From Verrucomicrobiales bacterium (GTDB lineage Bacteria > Verrucomicrobiota > Verrucomicrobiia > Verrucomicrobiales > SLCJ01): a stretch of DNA of 33,252 nt. The stretch spans positions 1-33,252 of the forward strand of contig JAGXGH010000070.1 of assembly GCA_024636835.1 (NCBI GenBank), read 5' to 3'. The notes under the pieces were generated by a model. That model had not been told where the DNA came from and searched no databases. It was given only the letters and a program-made list of their open reading frames with translations. Of this stretch, positions 15,925-24,391 are shown in pieces (the first letter of the stretch is position 1; every line of letters starts with the position of its first letter). A program made the translations under genes and the position numbers.

Positions 15925-18900
15925 TCAGTATCGCGTGATGGTTTCGTGAAGGTTCAAAATGACCCGGCAAAGTTGCTCCATCGGGTCGCTATCCGGATCG
16001 TCTTTCCGTAGTGTTTCGAGAAAGGATTCCAAGTGCTTCAACTCGTCTTGAGTGGGCTCACGGGAAATAGCCAGCGTATAGGCGTGTTTAATTTTCTCTG
16101 CATCGGAGGCTTGTGGTTTTTCAGCCTTAAGTCTGGCGGCAAGTCCTTTCGCGGCTTCGACGAATGTCGGGTCGTTGAGAAGGGTTAATGCCTGTTGCGG
16201 AGAGTTCGATTGGAAACGATCGACGGCGCATTCTTCTCGGGACGGCGCGTCAAAGGCGGCGAGCATGGGGTGCATGAAGGTCCGTTGCCAATGGGTGTAG
16301 AGTCCACGGCGGTATTGATCGGTTCCGATGGACGCCTTGTAAGTTCTCTGCGGGAAATTCAAGTTCGCCCAATAACCTTCCGGCTGGTAGGGCTGCATCG
16401 AGGGCCCACCGATGCGCTCATCGTGCAGCAGACCGGAAATTGCGAGCGCGTTGTCGCGGATAAACTCGGCATCGAGTCTCCGAGGAGACTGCTCGGAAAG
16501 AAGCCTGTTTTCCGGATCGATCTCGGCGAGTTGTTCGTTTTTCGCAGAGACTTGCTGGTAGGTATGAGAAGTCACGATGAGGCGAACCATGCGTTTCACA
16601 TCCCAGCCGGATTCGCGAAAATCGGCGGCGAGCCAATTGATCAGATCGGGATGTGAAGGCCACTCGCCTTGGTTACCAACATCGTTGAGGATGTTGGAAA
16701 ATCCTTTTCCGAAGAACTGCTTCCACAAGCGGTTCACAAAATGGCGGGCGGTGAGTGGGTTTTCTTCGGCAAGCAACCAGTCCGCGAGATGGAGACGGTT
16801 CAGGCGTTCGTTTGATGCTGGAGTGTTTTGAGAGAGGAAATCCGGGAAGGCAGGTTCGACTTTCTCCGCCGGAGTCATCCAGTTGCCACGGGTCAATATA
16901 TGGGCGTCTGGGATTTCGTCCGCAGGCAGTGTCTGCGCAATCATCGAATGCGCGTATCCCGCATGAGTCGCGAGCATGTCCTCTCGTGCCTTTTTGTAAT
17001 CGGCAGGAAGCTGGTCATCTGGTGTGGTGGCCAGAAGAAAGGCTGCGGTGAGCTCCGGATTTTTGGTTTCGTCCGAAGAAAGTGCGGAGGCAAGCTGCGA
17101 GCGCAGCGCTTTCGGGTCACCGGGCACGGGATCAACGAAAGGAGAAATCGAGACGCGAACCTTTCCGATATCGCCTGAAGCGATCTTGAGAGTTAGCTCT
17201 GTTGCTTGGTGATAATTCGCAGTGGATTTCAGATGATGAACCGCGTGGTGAGGCATGCTTGCGGCATCCGACGGTTCTTCCCAAATCGCAGGAGCGGATT
17301 GCCATGCGTCCTCCAATAAAGGCGACTGATAACCGTTCCGGTATTTTGCTGGGTGGCGGCGGTCGGCTTGTTTATAGGCGATGGGGAGTGTGTTTCCATC
17401 GACAGAGAACACCGGTGTCATGGTGAATTTACCGTCCTCTCGCCGACCGACATGGTCTTTATTTGCGGGGTCGGGTAGAGCTTCCAGCAGTAGTGAGCGG
17501 ATCGGAGTCCCGACAGGAATCTCAAAGGTCAGAGTGATCGAGTCATTTTTGGCCGGTGATCCTGTGAATAAAACCGTCTTATCCTCTCCAATCTGGATCG
17601 GGGCGTTTGCTGAGGAAATGGCCTGCGAAGGGGTGAGCTGAAGCCACCCGCTTGGATTTTCAGAAACAAAGCTCTTGGTCTGGGTAAGCCATTGAGAATA
17701 TTCGTCTTCAGCCGTAGTCGCGGCCATCTGGGTTATGGCTGTGACGGATTGGTTACGTGCGCTTTCAAGGCGTTCACGCATGGAACGGCTGGGGGCGAAT
17801 ATTTCGGGAGGAAACGGTGACTCATTGGTAAAACCGGGAAGGTCTTTGTTAGGGGTATTGCTGTAAGTCGTGTAGATCCCCCATTGGCGCACATCGTTGA
17901 AAAATGCCGCCAATGCGTAAAAGTCGCGCTGGGTGAATGGATCGAACTTGTGATCGTGGCACTCGGCACAACCTGTCGTTAAGCCCAGCCAGGCTCCGCC
18001 GATAGCGCGGACGCGGTCTGCGGCTGATTTCGCGAGGTATTCTTTCGCTTGGGCGCCGCCTTCGCGGGTCATCAGATTCAAGCGCAGAAATCCGGTAGCG
18101 ATTTTTTCTTCGTCGCCAGCATCGGGAAGCAGATCGCCAGCGAGTTGCTCTCGCGTAAATTGATCGAATGGCTTGTTTTGGTTAAACGCATCGATCACGT
18201 AATCGCGGTAAGGAAATACGCGCGCATTTTGATCTCCATGATAACCGACCGTATCGGCGTAGCGCACCGCATCCAACCATGGCACTGCCATGCGTTCGCC
18301 GTAGTGCGGGGATGCTAGCAGGCGATCAACCTGTTTCTCGTATGCGTCCGGCGATTCGTCGGCGAGGAAATTCTCAAGCTCCTCGGGAGTCGGCGGAAGG
18401 CCGGTCAAATCAAGCGACAGGCGGCGTAGTAACGTGGTCTTTTTTGCCGTGGGAGACGGCTTGAGGTCATGAGCTGCGAGATTACGCCAGATAAACGCAT
18501 CGATAGGATTTTCCGCATCTGTCGCTGGCACTTCGGGCTTTTCGATGACCGCGAAAGCCCAATGCTCTTCATAGACCGCCCCTTGCTCGATCCAGCGGGT
18601 AATCAGATTTTTTTGCTCCTCTGATAACGATTTGTGAAAATCCGGTGGCGGCATGACATCATTCTCGTTCGTGGAGAAAATCCGCTGCCAGACGACACTT
18701 TTCTCTGAGTCACCAGGGACGATAGCTCGCTGGTCAGTATCCGATTCCAATACCGAATAAGCACCTTCCGCAGTATCAAGACGCAGGTTTTTCTCACGCG
18801 TGGTCGAATCAAAACCATGACAAGCAAAGCAATTGTCCGAGAAGATGGGCCGGATGTGGGCATTGAAACTCACCGTGCCAAGAGTCTTGGGATTGACCGT

Positions 18901-19053
18901 TGAATTTACGGAGTTGTCCCCGGGCATGTTGCCGACAAGATCACTGGCACTTCGTTCGTCAAAACTCCGCGCCGCCAACCACCCCAAGACAACAATCAAT
19001 GCGATAATTAAAATGGAGAGGAATCCTAAAATACGGTTGGAAGGGCGAGACAT
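15925..19053 (-). CDS. PSCyt1-DUF1549-DUF1553 cytochrome-like membrane protein
   Basis: This 1042-residue protein has one N-terminal membrane anchor (ILGFLSILIIALIVVLGWLA) and a Planctomycete-type cytochrome c domain. Its heme site CFACH is at 75-79, followed by MPPPDFHKSLS. DUF1549 comes next (LSLDLTGLPPTPEELENFLA, HYGERMAVPWLDAVRYADT), with a second CxxCH, CAECHDHKFDPFT. DUF1553 is C-terminal (NRLWKQFFGKGF, then NEWPSHP-like GNQGEWPSHPDLINWLA). The biochemical role is unknown; the fusion and its DUF1501 partner are hallmarks of the Planctomycetes-Verrucomicrobia group. I chose the ATG at 19053, just before the anchor, because the longer frame begins with TTG and adds 22 residues without family features. 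Confidence 0.92.
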   Translation of the reverse strand: MSRPSNRILGFLSILIIALIVVLGWLAARSFDERSASDLVGNMPGDNSVNSTVNPKTLGTVSFNAHIRPIFSDNCFACHGFDSTTREKNLRLDTAEGAYSVLESDTDQRAIVPGDSEKSVVWQRIFSTNENDVMPPPDFHKSLSEEQKNLITRWIEQGAVYEEHWAFAVIEKPEVPATDAENPIDAFIWRNLAAHDLKPSPTAKKTTLLRRLSLDLTGLPPTPEELENFLADESPDAYEKQVDRLLASPHYGERMAVPWLDAVRYADTVGYHGDQNARVFPYRDYVIDAFNQNKPFDQFTREQLAGDLLPDAGDEEKIATGFLRLNLMTREGGAQAKEYLAKSAADRVRAIGGAWLGLTTGCAECHDHKFDPFTQRDFYALAAFFNDVRQWGIYTTYSNTPNKDLPGFTNESPFPPEIFAPSRSMRERLESARNQSVTAITQMAATTAEDEYSQWLTQTKSFVSENPSGWLQLTPSQAISSANAPIQIGEDKTVLFTGSPAKNDSITLTFEIPVGTPIRSLLLEALPDPANKDHVGRREDGKFTMTPVFSVDGNTLPIAYKQADRRHPAKYRNGYQSPLLEDAWQSAPAIWEEPSDAASMPHHAVHHLKSTANYHQATELTLKIASGDIGKVRVSISPFVDPVPGDPKALRSQLASALSSDETKNPELTAAFLLATTPDDQLPADYKKAREDMLATHAGYAHSMIAQTLPADEIPDAHILTRGNWMTPAEKVEPAFPDFLSQNTPASNERLNRLHLADWLLAEENPLTARHFVNRLWKQFFGKGFSNILNDVGNQGEWPSHPDLINWLAADFRESGWDVKRMVRLIVTSHTYQQVSAKNEQLAEIDPENRLLSEQSPRRLDAEFIRDNALAISGLLHDERIGGPSMQPYQPEGYWANLNFPQRTYKASIGTDQYRRGLYTHWQRTFMHPMLAAFDAPSREECAVDRFQSNSPQQALTLLNDPTFVEAAKGLAARLKAEKPQASDAEKIKHAYTLAISREPTQDELKHLESFLETLRKDDPDSDPMEQLCRVILNLHETITRY

Positions 19054-19297
19054 TGGTATGGATATTTTACGTAATCGATCAGGTTTTGGGCGTTTAGGTT
19101 GTGGAAAATAATACGTCAATCAAGCCCACGCCTTGCACCCTATGTCATGAAACTTGAACGTTTCAGAGCGAAAAATCCACATCAGACCTCTGGGAAACCG
19201 ATGAGCCCCCCTCCCTAGCTCCGCGCACCCGCCAAAACCCCCACCGATAGCACTGAGCTTAAAACCTGAGTATTGGTATAAACTCAACAACAATGCG

Positions 19298-20776
19298 CTA
19301 TGCCAACATGTCCTCGTGACGCGCGGGTTTCTCATCTTCGTCATCCATGAGACGCTTGAAGTGCAACTGCACCACTCGCCGCCCATTGGCTTTCGTGACC
19401 GTTCCACGAAAGCCTGTCACTTCAAAGCGCTCGCCACTGCGAGGGACGTGACCAAGCATCTGAGTCACGTATCCGCCGATGGTGGATACATCTTCACTGT
19501 TTAGTTCGAGGTCGGTGAAGTCTGCCAACTCGTAGAGACCGAGACCACCATCCACGAAAAACTCGTCATCACTCACACGGTGAAATTCATCAATTTCTTC
19601 ATCGAACTCGTCGTGAATATCGCCGACCAGTTCCGCCATCACATCGTCGAGGAAAACCACACCAACGGTGCCGCCGAACTCATCAACGACCAAGGCAAGG
19701 TGCGCATGTTCTTTAAGGAAAAACTCCAGCAAACGATCGAGCGTCAGCTTTTCGGGCACCGGTAAAAGTTCCCGCTTAATGCTCATCAGACTCGTCTCAG
19801 CCTTCGGTCGATTGTCATTACCAGAAATCGATGCCAGCCTCAGCATGTCTTTGATATGAACCATACCCACTGCCGAATCCAAATGCCCACGGGCAATCGG
19901 AAATCGCGTATGGCGGCTTGTCACGGCTTGTTGGACATTTTCTTCAAAAGTCTGATCAATATCGAGCGCAATGACATCGTTGCGTGGCGTCATGATGTCG
20001 CGTGCACACAGATCACTCAACTCGAGCGCATTGACCACGATATCTCGTTCGGTCGCTGTGACGTCGGTGTCTTTTCCTGATGCATTCACCAACATCTGCA
20101 ACTCCTCTGCGCTGTGAATTACATCACCTTCACGCACTGGGCGGATGCCGAAAAGACTCCGCATCAACCAAGCGGAAAGCTTCTCCAGCACCGCGCTTAA
20201 GGGATAGAGGATACGCCGGAAAACTATCAACGCACCGCCGCAGCGAAGAATAGTGTCCACGGGGTGACGGATTCCGATCGACTTCGGTATCAACTCACCA
20301 AAAATAACCAGTGCGGAAAGCACAACCACCGCTGAAATTGTCGTCGTAAGAATTTCGACCAATTCACTGGTAAGCGAATCCACCCATCCAAATTTTGTGA
20401 TCCACAGTCCAAGAGGTTCCGCCAAGGCCGGCACAGTCACCAATCCGAGCAATAACATGGTTGTCGTCATTCCCATCCGCGTCGCCGAGAGAAACTTCTC
20501 AGGATTCTCCGCGATTCGGCGTGCAATGCGATATTTCCGCGATTCTTTGCGCAACGTATAGTCGAACTCATCATCGGACTTCGCCTCATCCTCGAGGTCT
20601 ATCCCACGGATTTTTTCGATCGCGAATTCACTGGCGACAAAGAACGCGGTGAGCAAAATCAGCACCAGCACGATGCTCAATTTCCAAGCCCAGTCAGACC
20701 ATACCAATGCTCCCGCTACATCAGCTGTGCTGGCAAAGCTTGTAATGAAATGATGAAAGTAATGACTCGTATTCAT
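19298..20776 (-). CDS. CNNM/CorC-family membrane protein (DUF21, CBS pair)
   Basis: This 492-residue protein of the hemolysin C/CorC/CNNM group probably takes part in magnesium or other divalent cation transport. The N-terminal DUF21 (CNNM) domain has about four membrane segments, including VLVLILLTAFFVASEFAIEK and MTTTMLLLGLVTVPALAEPL, and the conserved FGELIPKSIGIR. A pair of CBS domains follows (ARDIMTPRNDVIALDID, then ALVVDEFGGTVGVVFLDDVM), and a C-terminal CorC_HlyC domain (VDGGLGLYELAD, TIGGYVTQMLGHVPRSGE). The family label hemolysin is historical and does not imply toxicity. It lies 86 bp after the FmdB-type gene on the same strand. Confidence 0.93.
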   Translation of the reverse strand: MNTSHYFHHFITSFASTADVAGALVWSDWAWKLSIVLVLILLTAFFVASEFAIEKIRGIDLEDEAKSDDEFDYTLRKESRKYRIARRIAENPEKFLSATRMGMTTTMLLLGLVTVPALAEPLGLWITKFGWVDSLTSELVEILTTTISAVVVLSALVIFGELIPKSIGIRHPVDTILRCGGALIVFRRILYPLSAVLEKLSAWLMRSLFGIRPVREGDVIHSAEELQMLVNASGKDTDVTATERDIVVNALELSDLCARDIMTPRNDVIALDIDQTFEENVQQAVTSRHTRFPIARGHLDSAVGMVHIKDMLRLASISGNDNRPKAETSLMSIKRELLPVPEKLTLDRLLEFFLKEHAHLALVVDEFGGTVGVVFLDDVMAELVGDIHDEFDEEIDEFHRVSDDEFFVDGGLGLYELADFTDLELNSEDVSTIGGYVTQMLGHVPRSGERFEVTGFRGTVTKANGRRVVQLHFKRLMDDEDEKPARHEDMLA

Positions 20777-20862
20777 TCTAGATCGATCCCTGCCAAGTAA
20801 ATCTTGCTGGTGGGGTCGAAACGTTCAACCAAATTGTGGCGGACGCAGTGGTGCTTGAAATG

Positions 20863-21114
20863 TTAAAGCTTCTCGTAATTTCCATCCTGTCGCTTCTCGA
20901 GGATGGTAAAACCTGCCGACTTTGCATCGCTGATCGACAGCGGTTTAGTGATCTTAGGTGTGTTGATTTTACTGATCACCTTTTTCACAGGTGACTTACA
21001 GAGCGGGCACACTTCAAGGGCTGGGCGCTCTACGGGGCGGCGAAGCTCAAACCCCCTGCGGCAAGTTCCACAGCTCTTATCGGGATCGACGGCAATGTAT
21101 TCGTAAATCGGCAT
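20863..21114 (-). CDS. FmdB-type zinc ribbon protein
   Basis: This 83-residue protein starts MPIYEYIAVD, the standard opening of the FmdB/CxxC putative regulatory family. A zinc ribbon is formed by Cys15, Cys18, Cys36 and Cys39 (SCGTCRRGFE, VCPLCKSP). The basic C-terminal part has no recognised domain. The ATG at 21114 is chosen because MPIYEY is the family N-terminus and because AGGAG lies 7 bases upstream, one of the few clear Shine-Dalgarno sites in this window. The function is not established; a regulator or metal-related role is commonly proposed. Confidence 0.9.
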   Translation of the reverse strand: MPIYEYIAVDPDKSCGTCRRGFELRRPVERPALEVCPLCKSPVKKVISKINTPKITKPLSISDAKSAGFTILEKRQDGNYEKL

Positions 21115-21199
21115 CGAAGAACTCCTGTGTGAAATGAGAAACGTGACAGTATCCATCACTCTATCTCATATATCTCTTCGGATCATCAAGAATACAAAG

Positions 21200-21231
21200 A
21201 ACCGGACCAGCAGATCAAGCCAGGCCCGGTT
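21200..21231 (-). terminator. Hairpin between rpsN and the FmdB-type gene
   Basis: On the minus strand AACCGGGCC and GGTCCGGTT form a 9-bp stem with one G-U pair, followed by CTTTGTATTC. The T-run is weak. It follows a first terminator-like hairpin, so the two may act in tandem after rpsN. Confidence 0.45.
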
Positions 21232-21234
21232 CAT

Positions 21235-21258
21235 TAAAAAGTTCGCTACTGCGAGCGA
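21235..21258 (-). terminator. Rho-independent terminator after rpsN
   Basis: On the minus strand TCGCT, a 6-base loop and AGCGA are followed by ACTTTTT. It starts 7 bases after the rpsN stop, which is the expected position. The stem is only 5 bp, so strength is uncertain. Confidence 0.5.
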
Positions 21259-21265
21259 CGTAAAA

Positions 21266-21535
21266 TTACCAGCTCGATTTTGTCACACCAGGAATATGCC
21301 CTTTCGAAGCAAGCTGGCGGAACGCGATACGCGAAAGTTTAAAACGACGAAGGAAGCCATGGCGACGACCTGTCACTCCACAACGGTTGACTACGCGGGT
21401 AGGGCTGGCATTGCGTGGTAGCATGCTCAGACCAACGTAGTCTTTTTCTTCAATGAGTTTAGCGCGAAGATCCGCATACTTTTCAACGGTCTCCTGCTTG
21501 CGCTTGTTTCGTGCGATCCAACTTTTTTTAGCCAT
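21266..21535 (-). CDS. rpsN: 30S ribosomal protein S14 (uS14), zinc-free type
   Basis: This 89-residue S14 of the small ribosomal subunit binds the 16S rRNA head domain near the decoding region. The N-terminus is [14 protein letters not shown]; the conserved end contains [20 protein letters not shown] and ends SSW. The CxxC zinc pairs of the short S14 type are missing (one Cys only), so this is the C-minus form. Its 89-residue length resembles the zinc-independent B. subtilis paralogue more than the 101-residue E. coli protein. The gene stands alone rather than in a ribosomal protein operon. The ATG at 21535 is the family start; the longer frame adds five codons only. A TTGCAA / TATATT-like promoter lies just upstream with imperfect spacing. 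Confidence 0.95.
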   Translation of the reverse strand: MAKKSWIARNKRKQETVEKYADLRAKLIEEKDYVGLSMLPRNASPTRVVNRCGVTGRRHGFLRRFKLSRIAFRQLASKGHIPGVTKSSW

Positions 21536-21781
21536 AATTTGAGGGCGCAATATAGCGACTCCATGAGAATTGCAACCGATTTTGAATATATTTTACGTTT
21601 CCAAATTACTTTATCCATCCTAAGCAATTTTTAACCACCGCCTATCGAACTAAGCTCGACCTAAATTCACAGCCCACACCCGCAGCAAAAACGTATCTCA
21701 TGGACAACATCTCCATTCCCGTGCGCAAATTGGCAGATATTACCAGTTGAGCTATCGCAAGGGCACTCTATCAGTATTACA

Positions 21782-22786
21782 ATGTCGTCAGCGAAACACG
21801 CGCCCAAATCCCCTTTCCCCTTTGAACTGGTCAACGGCCACCTCACGGAGATCGAGAAGGAAATCCGCGCCCAAGCAGATTTGTTCGAGCAAGAAGTTCG
21901 GGATTACTTCACCTATGTTTGCGACACCAGCGGGAAACGCATTCGCCCCGCCCTATCTATTCTCGTTGCCGGGGCCCTCGGAAATTGCAACCGTGAGCAT
22001 CACCGCCTGGGCGTCATCTTGGAACTCATCCACCTGGCAACCCTCATTCACGATGACATCATTGACGGAGCTGACACCCGCCGCGGTGCTCCAACCGCGA
22101 ACGCAAAATGGGGCAACTCCATGAGTGTGTTGCTCGGCGACTGTCTTTTTGCCCACGCCATGACGGAAGCCACCGCGTTCGACGATATGAAGATCTGCCG
22201 CAAAATCGGCAAAGCCTCACGCGACGTCTGCACCGGTGAAATCATCCAGACACAGCGTCGATTCGATCTAAATCTCGAACGCGAAGGCTATTTTCGCATC
22301 ATCGAGATGAAGACCGGCGCACTTTTCGCCGCCGCCACGGAACTCTCCGCCGCACTTGCCGGTGCCAGCGAGTCCGAACAGAAGTCCCTCTACACCTACG
22401 GGATGAAACTGGGCACTGCGTATCAAATCTACGACGACTGCGTCGATCTCGTCGGGCAGGAAGCAGCCATCGGGAAAACGCTCGGTACGGACTTACAGCG
22501 CGGCAAGCTCACCCTTCCCGTCATCAACCTTCTCGAAGCCGTCTCCGAAGAGCAACGCGCAGCCATCGAAGCCCTGATCCTCGCCGATGAGCCACTCGAC
22601 GCCACCGCACTGGAAGGCATCACCGACCACCGTGATGCCCTCACCGCAGCGACTCTCACCGCCTCCGAACTTCTTAATGAAGCCCGCTCCGAACTCCTTT
22701 TCCTTCCCCGGAACGAGAGTAAAGACGCACTTGCACAGATCACCTACTATCTGGACGGCCTGCTCGCCGATTGCGCTTCCAAGTGA
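21782..22786 (+). CDS. Long-chain polyprenyl diphosphate synthase
   Basis: This 334-residue trans-isoprenyl diphosphate synthase adds isopentenyl diphosphate to allylic primers, probably to make the side chain of menaquinone or ubiquinone. The first Asp-rich motif is DDIID (91-95) and the second DDCVD (218-222). GKRIRP (51-56), the substrate-binding GEIIQTQ and KTGALF are present. The residues four and five before the first motif are small (Thr87, Ala86), which fits long products rather than C15 or C20. I therefore favour an octaprenyl/heptaprenyl-type enzyme (IspB/HepT-like), but chain length cannot be read with certainty. It is followed by 245 bp before the FHA gene. Confidence 0.92.
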   Translation: MSSAKHAPKSPFPFELVNGHLTEIEKEIRAQADLFEQEVRDYFTYVCDTSGKRIRPALSILVAGALGNCNREHHRLGVILELIHLATLIHDDIIDGADTRRGAPTANAKWGNSMSVLLGDCLFAHAMTEATAFDDMKICRKIGKASRDVCTGEIIQTQRRFDLNLEREGYFRIIEMKTGALFAAATELSAALAGASESEQKSLYTYGMKLGTAYQIYDDCVDLVGQEAAIGKTLGTDLQRGKLTLPVINLLEAVSEEQRAAIEALILADEPLDATALEGITDHRDALTAATLTASELLNEARSELLFLPRNESKDALAQITYYLDGLLADCASK

Positions 22787-23031
22787 GGAAAATTAGCCAT
22801 CTCAGGCAGGAAATGGGCCTTGATTCGAGTCCCTTCTTGGCAAACCACGCCGTAATCCTTTACATTTCCTGATTGCAAGGTGTTGAAAATTATGAACACT
22901 TGCCAATCCAGCGGTTTGTTTACAAAAGTTCGATGGTCCCGATCATCGTTGCTATCAAGCCTTTGAAAACAAGCCATAGGATACGGTCAGCTCGACCCCC
23001 TTCCCCGCACAGACCAAAACCAAGAAACGCC

Positions 23032-24306
23032 ATGGCGAATCTCTCCATCAAAGTCTCTGAAACAGAGTCTATCGAATTCCCTATCGAGAAGAAGTCCACT
23101 ATCATCGGCAGAAGCGCCGAGTGCGACCTCGTCATCAATAACAGCTACATCTCGTCTCAGCATGCCGTCGTCCATCGCTCCGACGACAACACCTTCATCA
23201 TCGAAGACAGAGACTCCACGCACGGCGTGACGGTAAACAACATCAAAGTCATCGCCGAAAAGCTCAAGCATGGCGATTCCATAAGGCTTGGCCAATTGGA
23301 GATCATCTTTACCTCGATCGCCGACGACTCATCGCTACCGCCGACGAACCCAGCAGCGCCAAACGTCAATGCTCCCGCACCGCCCGTCTTGCGCCGCAAA
23401 ACCCCGCCCGCGCCTAGCTACCCATCGACTCAAAACTACGGCAGCGAAACCTCGAAGCTTCGCACATCAGCTACCAACGCCACCCCAACTCCACTCGTTC
23501 GTCCGATACCAGCAGCCGCTGCATCAAGCACAGCTTTGGAAACAACGCCCACAACAGCTGTAGCCAGCGGGCCACTTACCAGCCCCCTTAGTCGCGCCCG
23601 AAAAACCGCCTTAATCCGCTCGGGACTACCTGTACAAAAAACTGAGCCAGGCCCACGTAACGGAGAACTCTCCGCCGTACCCGACGCCCTCGGAACCAGT
23701 ACGCACACAGAATCCGAGATCGCCGAGATGGAGCAAAAGCTCATCGAGCTGAAGGAAAAAGAAACCACTAGTCGCCGCAACTATGACGACGCAATGGAAG
23801 AAATGCGCACCGACATCGCTGAACTTACCAGACATCGGCGAAAACTCCGCGAAGAGCTCGACGACCTGAACGACCGTCATCGCACCATCAATGCCCGCAT
23901 CGATGATGAGGACGATGCCTTCCTGCCGGTCGTTTACGAAATTGTAAAGCGCGTCGATCTTCTTGAAAATCTCATCGAGACCGCAAAGAGCTCCAAGATG
24001 GCAAACAACGACTTCGTCAAGCAACTCGAAACCCTCAGCGAATCGTTCTCCGATCTCTACGACCGCCACAACATCAAGCAAGAAAGCATCGAGCCAGGAA
24101 CGGCTCTGAATATGATGTTGCGTAGAAGAATTAAGATCGTCGACGAGAGCGGGCAAGAAGACATTGAGGCCAACAAAACCGATCAACCAAAGATGCCTTC
24201 CCAGCCGAAAGTGTTAAAAACTGTCCGTCCCGGCATCATCTATGCACCGACCGGTGGAGCAGAGGCAATTTTGAGGAAAGTGGAAGTCGTTGTAGAGCAC
24301 TCTTGA
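23032..24306 (+). CDS. FHA-domain protein with coiled coil
   Basis: The 424 residues open with a forkhead-associated domain (about 2-95), a phosphothreonine-binding module. The core motifs are IIGRSAECDLVI, SYISSQHAVVH and DRDSTHGVTVN. A long low-complexity Ala/Pro/Thr linker (about 100-230) leads to a coiled coil (EMEQKLIELKEKETTSRRNY to DDLNDRHRTINARIDD) and a conserved-looking tail (GIIYAPTGGAEAILRKVEV). No signal peptide or membrane segment is visible, so it should be cytoplasmic. The ATG at 23032 is chosen because the FHA fold starts there; an upstream TTG frame adds 53 residues without features. An Hsp70-like gene follows 85 bp later. A phospho-dependent scaffold linked to that chaperone is a reasonable inference. 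Confidence 0.85.
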   Translation: MANLSIKVSETESIEFPIEKKSTIIGRSAECDLVINNSYISSQHAVVHRSDDNTFIIEDRDSTHGVTVNNIKVIAEKLKHGDSIRLGQLEIIFTSIADDSSLPPTNPAAPNVNAPAPPVLRRKTPPAPSYPSTQNYGSETSKLRTSATNATPTPLVRPIPAAAASSTALETTPTTAVASGPLTSPLSRARKTALIRSGLPVQKTEPGPRNGELSAVPDALGTSTHTESEIAEMEQKLIELKEKETTSRRNYDDAMEEMRTDIAELTRHRRKLREELDDLNDRHRTINARIDDEDDAFLPVVYEIVKRVDLLENLIETAKSSKMANNDFVKQLETLSESFSDLYDRHNIKQESIEPGTALNMMLRRRIKIVDESGQEDIEANKTDQPKMPSQPKVLKTVRPGIIYAPTGGAEAILRKVEVVVEHS

Positions 24307-24391
24307 CCGACGAGTCGATTCGCGACTAAGTGTGCAGCAAGAACCAATTTTTCGTCGCAAGGGTTCGGCACGACTTCCCCAAGCTCACACT

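Noticed and set aside
21720..21770. tRNA-like D-arm on the minus strand (TAGCTCAACTGG)
   Set aside because: Only the D-arm resembles a tRNA. There is no anticodon stem, T-arm or acceptor pairing around it, so I call no tRNA; it may be a decayed remnant or chance.
22820..22860. T-loop-like GATTCGAGTCCC with a nearby CCA
   Set aside because: The bases on either side do not form the five-pair T stem, and no other tRNA parts are present.
23626..24186. 186-codon minus-strand frame
   Set aside because: It lies antisense to the FHA protein's coiled coil and has no independent support.
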